The translations under genes and the position numbers were made by a program. Shown in pieces: positions 54,945-62,545 of a stretch of DNA of 64,000 bases. The stretch comes from CAWGMT01 sp963823675. GTDB lineage: Bacteria; Planctomycetota; Planctomycetia; Isosphaerales; Isosphaeraceae. The stretch spans positions 248,001-312,000 of the forward strand of contig CAWGMT010000016.1 of NCBI GenBank assembly GCA_963823675.1, given 5' to 3'. The notes beneath the pieces are model-generated. The model did no database searches, was not told where the DNA came from, and saw only the letters and a list, made by a program, of their open reading frames with translations. Within the stretch, counting starts at the first letter, position 1. Each line of letters begins with the position of its first letter.

Positions 54945-55883
54945 ATGCTCAACATCGGCTATTTCAAAGCCCAGCCGACGGAATACATCGTCAAGTATGT
55001 TTCGGGCCGGGTCGCCCGCGAGGGCCAGGGGCTCGCATTCTTCTACTTGCAGCACAATACCCAGGTCGTCGCCATTCCGACCAGCAGCGTCGATGCCAAC
55101 CTGGTATTTAACGAAGTCACCAGCAACTTCCAGGCGGTCACGTTTCAGGGACAGTTTACGTATCGGATCCACAATCCCAAGCGGGCCGCCGAGCTCTTGA
55201 ACTTCACCATGGACCCCGCCACGCACCAGTATGTCTCCAACGACCCCGATCATCTGGCACAGCGGATCACCAACGTGATTCAGATGGAGACGCGCACCGA
55301 AATCCAGCGCCGTTCGCTCGAGGACGTCCTGTCGCAGTTCGAGGTGATCGCGGCGAGTGTGCAGGGAAGGATCAAGGATTCGAAGCTTCTCGATCCGCTG
55401 GGCGCCGAGATCCTGAGCGTTTACTTCATCGGGGCCAAGCCGACGCCCGAGGTTGGCAAGGCGCTCGAGGCTGACTATCGCGAGACCTTGCTGCGCAAGG
55501 CCGACATGGCCATCTATGCTCGGCGCGCGGCTGCGGTTGAGGAGGAGCGCAAGATCAAGGAGAACGAGCTCTCCACCGAGATTACCCTGGAAGAGCAAAG
55601 GCGCCGGCTCATCGATCTTCAGGGTGAAAACGCGCTCCGCGAGGCCGAGAGCCGGGGCAAGGCCGCCGAGGAGGAAGCGCGCTACCACGCGCGGGCCAGG
55701 CAGCTCGAGCTGGATGTCTACAGCGCAATCGATCCGCGCAAGGTTCTGGCCCTGGCCCTCAGCGACCTCGGGCGGAACGCCGATCGAATCGGCAATCTGA
55801 CAATCACCTCCGAAATCCTGGCGGCGATCTTGAACGGTCGTGGGGGCGATCTCGCCAATAATACAGGCCCCCGCCCGGAGTGA
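54945..55883 (+). CDS. SPFH/Band 7 domain protein without transmembrane segment
   Basis: 312 residues. The SPFH fold (about residues 10-190) shows in GLAFFYLQHNTQVVAIPTSS, VTFQGQFTYRIHNPKRAAEL and LDPLGAEILSVYFIGAKPTP. A long charged helix follows (about 195-265; KADMAIYARRAAAVEEERKI and ELSTEITLEEQRRRLIDLQG), as in stomatin/flotillin-like proteins that form ring-shaped oligomers. Unlike most, it has no N-terminal hydrophobic anchor and is probably cytoplasmic or peripheral. It is followed after six bases by an NAD-kinase-like gene and is likely co-translated with it. The role of such pairs is not known to me. Confidence 0.85.
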   Translation: MLNIGYFKAQPTEYIVKYVSGRVAREGQGLAFFYLQHNTQVVAIPTSSVDANLVFNEVTSNFQAVTFQGQFTYRIHNPKRAAELLNFTMDPATHQYVSNDPDHLAQRITNVIQMETRTEIQRRSLEDVLSQFEVIAASVQGRIKDSKLLDPLGAEILSVYFIGAKPTPEVGKALEADYRETLLRKADMAIYARRAAAVEEERKIKENELSTEITLEEQRRRLIDLQGENALREAESRGKAAEEEARYHARARQLELDVYSAIDPRKVLALALSDLGRNADRIGNLTITSEILAAILNGRGGDLANNTGPRPE

Positions 55884-55889
55884 GCGGTC

Positions 55890-56918
55890 ATGGCCGTACC
55901 CGACAAACTGGTAATCGTGACCCGCAGAACGGCCCTGGAAGAGCTGGTCGATCGGTTCAATACCCGTGACCAGGCTCGGTTCTACATCGAGCACATGGGC
56001 GGCCGCTTCGACGACTATCAGGCCGCGCACGACGCCTATTACGTGGCCCTTTCATTCCTGCGCGTCAATCTGCCGCTCGGGGTTCGCCACCATTGGATCG
56101 ACCGTTCTTTTCTGCCGACCTACACATTCGGCGAGTCCGATGTAGTCGTGATCCTGGGCCAGGATGGGTTAGTGGTCAACGCCGCCAAGTACTTGAACGG
56201 CCAGGCTGTGGTTGCGCTCAACCCCGACCCGTTGCGGGTCGACGGCGTTTTGTTGCCGTTTGCCTATCCTGAAGCGGCCCGAGGCATCGCACTGGCCTTG
56301 GGCGGCGCCCGGTGCTGGCGCGAGGTCACGATGGCCCAGGCCACCCTCAACGACGGTCAGTCGCTTCTGGCGGTCAACGATCTCTTCATCGGCCAGAAGA
56401 CGCATACCTCGGCCCGCTACCGCATCCAGGTCGGCGGCCGGGAGGAAGATCAGTCATCCAGCGGGATCATCGTCTCGACGGGGGCCGGCTCGACGGGCTG
56501 GTATCGCTCGATCCTGACGGGAGCGGCAGGAATCGTCGCGGACGTCGCCAAAGCGTCTCGAATGCGCTCGATGCAGGATCGCTATCGCTTCGACTGGGAA
56601 GCTCGCCAGCTTGTCTTCAGCGTCCGCGAGCCCTTTATCAGCAAGACGTCAGGCGCCCTAGTCGTTCACGGTACCATCGACGACCAGGCGCCCTTGACCG
56701 TGATCTCACACATGCCCCAAAACGGCGTCATTTTCAGCGACGGGGTGGAGGAGGACCACATCGACTTCAATAGCGGCGCCATCGCCACGATCGGTCTGGC
56801 GGAACGAACGCTTCGACTGGTCATGCCGCAGGAAGCGCGGCTCGAGGCGGCGGCAACCATGATCAGGGACTCCGCACCGAGCCGATCCGGGGGTCTTGCT
56901 TGGCGGAGGGGGCCTTGA
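55890..56918 (+). CDS. NAD kinase-fold protein (divergent), coupled to an SPFH gene
   Basis: 342 residues. The ATP-NAD kinase fold shows in DVVVILGQDGLVVNAAKYL, the place of the GGDGT motif, but with GQDG; in AVNDLFIGQKTHTSARYRI where NE/ND binds the nucleotide; and in GIIVSTGAGSTGWYRSIL, the counterpart of the VSTPTGSTAY motif. The second Gly of GGDG is replaced by Gln, and the N-terminal 90 residues (ELVDRFNTRDQARFYIEHMG) are unlike housekeeping NAD kinases. So it may be a specialised NAD kinase or use another substrate. GGAG lies before ATG 55890. Its last 56 bases overlap the convergent protease-like gene. Confidence 0.8.
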   Translation: MAVPDKLVIVTRRTALEELVDRFNTRDQARFYIEHMGGRFDDYQAAHDAYYVALSFLRVNLPLGVRHHWIDRSFLPTYTFGESDVVVILGQDGLVVNAAKYLNGQAVVALNPDPLRVDGVLLPFAYPEAARGIALALGGARCWREVTMAQATLNDGQSLLAVNDLFIGQKTHTSARYRIQVGGREEDQSSSGIIVSTGAGSTGWYRSILTGAAGIVADVAKASRMRSMQDRYRFDWEARQLVFSVREPFISKTSGALVVHGTIDDQAPLTVISHMPQNGVIFSDGVEEDHIDFNSGAIATIGLAERTLRLVMPQEARLEAAATMIRDSAPSRSGGLAWRRGP

Positions 56919-58826
56919 CGGCTGATGAGGGCGACTCGAGCTGCTCCAGCCGGCGCTCAAGCTGCTCGAGACGCTCCACGACCGCGCGGGGCAGGGTGAG
57001 CCGGAGGTCGTTGGGACGAAGTTCTGAAGCCGCCGGTGGAGACCGTTGCACAAGCGGTGCGTTCTCGGGCGGGGAGGTGCTCACGAGCGATGCGGGTTTC
57101 GCGGGGGCGCCATGCCGGGCCAGCGCAGTCGCCGTCGAGGCCGGCGGTGATGACGGCCTAGCTGCTATCACGGGCGCGGGCGCAGTCGGTGCCGACGTTC
57201 CGGTTGAGGCTGGAGCCGGTTGAGGCATTGCCGCGTTGAACTGCGCCAGTTGCCGTCGAGTCGGACGGCTGGCGGTGCGAAGCGATAACAAGAGCCTCTC
57301 TCGGCGGGGATCGGGACCTCGAATAACACCAAGCTGAATGGTCGTGCGGGCAGGGATGCGGTCAAGCCGGTCAGTGAGATCGTGAGCGGATTGAATCGGC
57401 CGGCCATCGACCGACACGATCCGGTCGCCGCTGCGGAGCCCTGATTCAGCCGCCGGCGTTCCGGCCAGGACCTCGACCAGCACAGCCCCGTCGCTCGGTT
57501 CGGGTTGCTGATCAGAAGTTGAGCCCAGGGCATTCGTTGGACGACCGTTCGGTCGATTGGCGAGCACGCCTTCTGGCGGGGTGGCGGACCGGGATCTGGT
57601 GATCGGGAGATCGTCCGAGGCGCCTTCGAGGCGGACGCCCAGATAGGCACGGTCGACGCGCCCGTAGGCGCGGAGCTGGTCGGCGACCCAGAGCGCGTCG
57701 CGTGCGGGAATTGCGAACCCGAAATCGTTGTCTCGCTCGGCTTGATCCAGCCTGAGGGCGGCGGCATCCGCGGCAGTGCACGACGGCGGTTGACCGGCCG
57801 GAAAGTTTGGTGTGCCTACGCCTACGCCTACGCCCCGGCCGGAGTGGGAACGATTGGTGGAGCGGGAATACGGGATGGCCAAGCCGCTGCGAATGAGGCC
57901 GAGCAATTCGCCGCGCACGTTCACGACCGCCGCACCGCTGTCGCCTGGATAAAGGGGGGCCTGAACCTGAATCATGCCTCCGAGCTGACGGTCGGCCAGC
58001 TCCATGGCCCAGTCGAGGCCGGCAATGTGCCCTCGGCTGACGGAGTGTCCCATTCCAAACGGGTTGCCGAGCACGAAGATCTGGCCACCCAGATTCGGTC
58101 CGTCGGTCGCCACGCGGATCGGCCGCACGGCGCGGGCGCAATCTGCAAAAGCGTCAAGCCGGTTTCGGGATCGGCCGCGATCCAGTGAGCCACATAACGG
58201 CGACCGGAATAGTCTCGCGCCAGAATCGGCGCCGGGCTTTTGCCGGTCCCGGCCGGCGCCCCGCTCACGGTTGGTTCAATTTTGACCGAGAGCATCTCGC
58301 CGCGTTGATCGATGACGACGCCCGTCGCGATTCGCCGCGTGCCAGCAGGCGCATCAGAGGCCGTGTACTCCAGCGCCACGACCGATTCACGCACACGCGC
58401 CATCGCCGCGGCGACCTGCTGTTCCAGACGCTCGAGTGCCGCAAACAGAAAATCATCGTCGCCGGAATGCGATTCGGAACCCAAGCGGCCACTCGCGTTG
58501 GACCGCTCGGGATGGATAGTTCCGCTAATCGCCGCAAAGCCCTCGGTCCAACCCGTGCCTTCAGTCCCAATCAGTCCGGCACCCTGATCATCCCGATCGG
58601 TAGGTCCTGGTCCTGCTTGTTCGCGGTTCCCCGAGCCTGGCCGAGTCGTCTGGACGCGGGATGATAAAGCGCTCTCCTTGGACCAATCAGGACGGCTTCC
58701 CGAGCCAATGAGACCCGCCGCTGCGACCAGCACGGCAACGACGAGTAGCGTTGCGATTACGACACCGCCCAAAAGCGCGATCGCCAACAGTTGTAAGCGG
58801 CGTGTCGTCGTTGAGAAGGGTTTCAT
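56863..58826 (-). CDS. HtrA/S1C-like PDZ protein lacking the catalytic His (one frame change)
   Basis: A membrane anchor (LLAIALLGGVVIATLLVVAV) is followed by a linker, a trypsin-like domain, a PDZ domain (DGAVLVEVLAGTPAAESGLR, SGDRIVSVDGRPIQSAHDL) and a proline/alanine-rich tail with a leucine-rich coiled coil (RAVVERLEQLERRLEQLE). In the protease domain the Ser loop is kept (PLYPGDSGAAVV) and so is the Asp strand (ADPETGLTLLQI), but where HtrA proteins have TNxHVV this one has SVKIEPT, so the catalytic His is missing. The frame changes near 58118; the expected reading there is a GGCGCC that has lost one G. About 655 residues. It is third in the sigma/anti-sigma operon. Confidence 0.82.
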
Positions 58827-58837
58827 GTCGGCCTTGA

Positions 58838-59668
58838 TCAATACACCGGTTTCGATTCACGCGCATCCGGCGGCATCGGGATTCCGTGTTCGAGGTCGTA
58901 ACCAAAGCGGGCAGGCGCGGTCGGCTTGGGCTCCGCGGCGCTGGTCGCTCCGTTGCCGGGTAGATCAACCGGGCGGGTCACATCGGTCTGCACCACTTCG
59001 TCTTGCGTCTTGGTGTCATCCGAACGGCTCGGCTCGGGCTGTGGCTCGATCGCGTGCTCTCCCGGTGGAGCATCTCGATCCGCCAGCGGCAAGGCATTCG
59101 CGGTGATGGTGGACTGGGCGTTCGCCCACTGGCGCCACAAGCCGGGAACCGCGATCACCGCGACCAAGACCGACGCGATCAAGCCCAGCCCCAGAACCAC
59201 CTCCACCCTCTGGTGCCATCCAATCCGCCGGTCTGCTCGACTCGTGAATACGGCCTGGAGACGATCGCGATCCCAGGCGCGGCGCACGAGTTCGCCGGTC
59301 GCCAAGCCGGTCAGGCCACGACGCCACTGGTTCGTGACAGCATGGGCTGCCCTGGCCCAACGCGATGGTGCGGGTTGGTGGAACTCTTCGATTCGGCGCT
59401 TCAAGTCCGGCCAAAGTGAGGGAGCCTGCGGTTCGACCGGCAAATCCGCCGCGGCGACGGTCAATATCGCCAGGGCGCGCTCCAGGTCAGACCGGTGGCG
59501 GCAGCAGGTAGCGCAATGGTCCAGATGCCGCTCGATCCGCTGGTGTTCCCGCACGTTCAGGTCGCCACCTTCGCCGTTGCCGTCGGTTCGCTCGACACGA
59601 TCACCCATCCAGAGCGCAAGGCGCGCTCGAACCCAGTCACATCCGGCGTCATTTGTGGTCTTTCCCAT
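58838..59668 (-). CDS. Zinc-binding anti-sigma factor (membrane)
   Basis: 276 residues. The N-terminal HLDHCATCCRHRSDLE holds the H-x3-C-x2-C zinc motif of ZAS anti-sigma factors, preceded by a conserved VRARLALWMGDRVE segment. One transmembrane helix (VVLGLGLIASVLVAVIAV) separates the cytoplasmic sigma-binding part from a disordered, acidic periplasmic tail. ATG 59668 follows the sigma gene stop by four bases with AGGAAGGTGA as the ribosome binding site. It should hold the adjacent ECF sigma factor inactive until a signal, possibly through the PDZ protein encoded next, releases it. Confidence 0.88.
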   Translation of the reverse strand: MGKTTNDAGCDWVRARLALWMGDRVERTDGNGEGGDLNVREHQRIERHLDHCATCCRHRSDLERALAILTVAAADLPVEPQAPSLWPDLKRRIEEFHQPAPSRWARAAHAVTNQWRRGLTGLATGELVRRAWDRDRLQAVFTSRADRRIGWHQRVEVVLGLGLIASVLVAVIAVPGLWRQWANAQSTITANALPLADRDAPPGEHAIEPQPEPSRSDDTKTQDEVVQTDVTRPVDLPGNGATSAAEPKPTAPARFGYDLEHGIPMPPDARESKPVY

Positions 59669-59672
59669 GGCG

Positions 59673-60416
59673 TTATTCACCTTCCTGGTCCTCCCGTCGC
59701 GCATCGTCCTGGCGTCGCTGCCAGATTTCGCGAAACTTTTCCCGCGCCTTTGCCAGTTTCCACCGAACCGTCGCGTCGCGTCGCCCGACGATCGCCGCCA
59801 CTTCCGAAGATGAGAAACCTTCGAGATCCCGCAACACGAGGATCGTCCTGTACGACAGCGGTATCTGCGTGAGTATGAACTGAACTTCTTGAGCTAGCTC
59901 GGCTTGGGTTCTCGGGTCTGGGTCCGACACGTCGAGTGTCAATTGGCCGCCGCTTCCGGTTCGATCGATCGAGATCGCAGGCGATGCCGCGCCCTTGCTG
60001 TGGCGCAGCCAGTCCAGACCCAGATTGACTCCGATCCGGAATAGCCAGGGGCCGAATCGTCTGCCGGTGTCAAACCGATCGAGGCGTGTGTAGACACGCC
60101 AGAAGGTCTCTTGTGCCAGGTCGCGAGCCTGTTCCGGCTCGCGGACCAGCCGCGTCAGAACACGAATGAGCTTACGCTCGTAACGCCGCACCAGGACGGC
60201 GAATGCCTCATGGTCGCCACGTCGGGCGAATTCGACCATCCAGGCGTCGCTCTGGTTCCCATCGTTGCCGAAACCGTCCAGACCGTGAAGGCCGTGCTCG
60301 CCGTTTTTCTCGGGTTGCGCTTGGCCAAGCTCGGCGCGCGAGGCTTCGGTTCGCACCTCGGTTCGGTCGTCGGACCTGGCATCGGACTTGAACCCGGAGT
60401 TGACCGGCTTCGGCAT
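59673..60416 (-). CDS. RpoE-like ECF sigma factor
   Basis: 247 residues. After a variable charged start come region 2 (FAVLVRRYERKLIRVLTRLV; EQARDLAQETFWRVYTRLDR; RFGPWLFRIGVNLGLDWLR) and region 4 (LTQIPLSYRTILVLRDLEGF; SSSEVAAIVGRRDATVRWKL). A GAGGAGG box lies seven bases before ATG 60416. It heads a three-gene minus-strand set with a zinc anti-sigma factor and an HtrA-like PDZ protein, the classic cell-envelope stress layout. It likely directs transcription of its own operon, but I could not place an ECF-type promoter with confidence in the 115 bases upstream. Confidence 0.92.
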   Translation of the reverse strand: MPKPVNSGFKSDARSDDRTEVRTEASRAELGQAQPEKNGEHGLHGLDGFGNDGNQSDAWMVEFARRGDHEAFAVLVRRYERKLIRVLTRLVREPEQARDLAQETFWRVYTRLDRFDTGRRFGPWLFRIGVNLGLDWLRHSKGAASPAISIDRTGSGGQLTLDVSDPDPRTQAELAQEVQFILTQIPLSYRTILVLRDLEGFSSSEVAAIVGRRDATVRWKLAKAREKFREIWQRRQDDARREDQEGE

Positions 60417-60531
60417 CGCGTGACCTCCTCACGCTCTTTATGATACGCTGAGCACGGCCCTGGGCGCTGGACTTTTTTTTGGGAATTTGTTGGCCTCGGG
60501 GCGATCCTTGCATGCATGAGGTATTCAGGTA

Positions 60532-61566
60532 TTGAACGGCTGGCGTATTCGGCCAGGTCCACCGAGTCATCAGCCAGGCTCTGGGCCTGCAAGTCGAGGT
60601 TTGCGCGCCGAATTGAGGGGGGTGGCACTCGAAGTCTTGTATCGGCGGGTCCCGGCTTCATTGCGAGAGCGCCTGATTGTCGAAGTGCTCAGCGAGGCGC
60701 AACGCGGGGAAATCGACCTCTCGGGCTTGTGGGTGGTTCGACACAGAGGTGGTCGCGTTACCGGAGCACTGATGACCCAGACGCTTGCCGGCAAAGTGGC
60801 TGCGGTCTGGGCCCCCGAGGTTAGACCTTCGTGGCGAAGGGCGAAACTTGCCGCCGCGTTGGTGCAGTCAGCCCTGATTGAATTGAAGGCCCGGGGGATC
60901 CGCCTCGCGCAGGCAGTGCTGGATGAGTCTGCTGGTCCGCAGGCGGCCCGAGACTTGAACCGGGGAGGCATGCCGCGGGTGACCGATCTCCTCTATCTCG
61001 AGCGAGAGACATCGCTCCCGATGGGAAGTGCTCCGGGCGGATCTCAGACTCGCCCCACTCACGGGCTTGGTTGCCAGATCGACTTCGACTGGCGGCCTTT
61101 CGAGCCGGCCATGGAAGGCGAGTTTCGCTCGGTGCTCTTGGCAACTTATCAAGGCAGCCTCGACATGCCCGAGCTCGAGGGTGCTCGAGAGCTCGATGAC
61201 ATTCTGCAAGGACATCGCTCGGCAGGACGATTCGTGCCCGAGCGTTGGCAACTGGGCCGAATTCCGGGCGAACCGGCGGCAGCGGCCGTGTTGCTCCTGG
61301 CCGAGATTCCACACCGCAACGTCTGGGAGATCATTTACCTCGGCCTGACTCCGTCCGCGCGCGGCCGCGGTCTGGGGCGCAAAGCACTGAAGCACGCCGT
61401 CGAGCTGGCAGGGCCTCACGTTCCCCGGCTCGAGCTGGCCGTCGATCTCCGCAACATTCCCGCAACCCGGCTCTACCAGTCCACTGGGTTCGTCGTCCGT
61501 GACCGTCGCGCCGTTCACCTGGCGATACTTGGCGAGCAACCGCCGGATTCCCCTTCAGGCGTGTGA
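60532..61566 (+). CDS. GNAT family N-acetyltransferase (MshD-like, two GNAT folds)
   Basis: Up to 344 residues. The N-terminal half is a degenerate GNAT fold (VEVLSEAQRGEIDLSGLWVV; VRPSWRRAKLAAALVQSALI). The C-terminal half is a complete one: VLLLAEIPHRNVWEIIYLGL, the acetyl-CoA pyrophosphate loop RGRGLGRKAL, and LAVDLRNIPATRLYQSTGF. The double architecture resembles mycothiol synthase MshD, but nothing shows that mycothiol is made here. The start is uncertain: TTG 60532, TTG 60601 or GTG 60622 are all possible, and the similarity begins near LEVLYRRV, which favours the last. The 3' end overlaps the convergent phoU gene by 12 bases. Confidence 0.8.
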   Translation: MNGWRIRPGPPSHQPGSGPASRGLRAELRGVALEVLYRRVPASLRERLIVEVLSEAQRGEIDLSGLWVVRHRGGRVTGALMTQTLAGKVAAVWAPEVRPSWRRAKLAAALVQSALIELKARGIRLAQAVLDESAGPQAARDLNRGGMPRVTDLLYLERETSLPMGSAPGGSQTRPTHGLGCQIDFDWRPFEPAMEGEFRSVLLATYQGSLDMPELEGARELDDILQGHRSAGRFVPERWQLGRIPGEPAAAAVLLLAEIPHRNVWEIIYLGLTPSARGRGLGRKALKHAVELAGPHVPRLELAVDLRNIPATRLYQSTGFVVRDRRAVHLAILGEQPPDSPSGV

Positions 61567-62307
61567 GTCCCCGAAAGACAAAGCGTTTGAAGCACGGACC
61601 GCCCGATGCCGGAGGATCGCGCCGTGCTTGAGATAGATGACGGCCTCGGCGATCTTCGAGGCATGGTCGGCGATGCGCTCGAGGTTGCGCGCGGTGTTGA
61701 CCAGCCGCAGCCAGGTGTCGATCCGGTCGGGGTCGCGCACGATTTCGTCCTTGATTTCCTTCTGAACCGCGCGGTACTCCCAGTTGACTTGCTGGTCGGA
61801 TGCGATGACGGCCTGCGCCAGGGAAGCGTCCGATTGAGTCAGGGCGTCCAGGCTGTCGTGGAGCTGGGTCAGCGAAGCGAGAGCGAGACTCTCAAGCCCC
61901 TGGGAAATCGGAATCGCCTCGGGATCGATCGCCAGCTTCTTGACCCGCTTGGCAATGTGGAGGGCAAGATCGTAGAGGCGCACCAGATCGCTGTTAATCT
62001 TGAGGACGACCGCCACTCGCCGCAAGTCGGAGGCAACCGGCTGATGCAGGGCTAGAATTCGAACGCTCGCGCGTTCAATCTGGACTTCCCAACCGTCCAC
62101 TGCCCGTTTTTGCCGCTTCAGCTCCTCGGCCGAATCGACTCGTCCGTCGCAGAGGGCACGCACGCTTTGATCCAGTGCCTCCTCGACAACAGCAGCCAGC
62201 CGTAGAATCTGGGACCAAAGTTCCTCCATGTCCCGGACGAAGTTGCGGCCAACCGTGACCCGTTCGACGTCCCAATCCGAGTCAAACGCGCTGTGTTCCT
62301 GTGGCAT
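61555..62307 (-). CDS. phoU: PhoU phosphate signalling protein
   Basis: 250 residues with the two three-helix PhoU bundles: MEELWSQILRLAAVVEEALD and VLKINSDLVRLYDLALHIAK in the first, DPDRIDTWLRLVNTARNLER with the metal-binding ERIADHASKIAE in the second. The metal sites E/DxxxD are kept (DLVRLYDLA, NLERIADH). It tunes the Pst phosphate transporter and the PhoR kinase; neither is in the window. ATG 62307 is preceded by GGGGAAGAGAG, and the longer open frame upstream is not coding-like. Confidence 0.92.
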   Translation of the reverse strand: MPQEHSAFDSDWDVERVTVGRNFVRDMEELWSQILRLAAVVEEALDQSVRALCDGRVDSAEELKRQKRAVDGWEVQIERASVRILALHQPVASDLRRVAVVLKINSDLVRLYDLALHIAKRVKKLAIDPEAIPISQGLESLALASLTQLHDSLDALTQSDASLAQAVIASDQQVNWEYRAVQKEIKDEIVRDPDRIDTWLRLVNTARNLERIADHASKIAEAVIYLKHGAILRHRAVRASNALSFGDSHA

Positions 62308-62545
62308 CACTCTCTTCCCCGTCCCCTTGACCCGCTCGGCACCGGCGAACGTCGATTTGCCTTCCTGGCGACCGGTCGCGGCGCCAGCTCTTGATCTCGT
62401 GGGTAAGCGAACGCTTGCGCTTCGCCGCACCATTCGCGGGATAACATTCAAATCTACAAGAAGCAAGCCGGGCGAACAACCGCAAAGCTGGCAGCTACAC
62501 CAGAACTTCACATCGATCCCCAGCGATCCGGGCCGTCCGCCTGGT

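Noticed and set aside
60532..61566. Mycothiol synthase MshD as the specific identity of the GNAT protein
   Set aside because: The double-GNAT layout is similar, but other mycothiol genes are not present here and mycothiol is not expected in planctomycetes, so only the fold is claimed.
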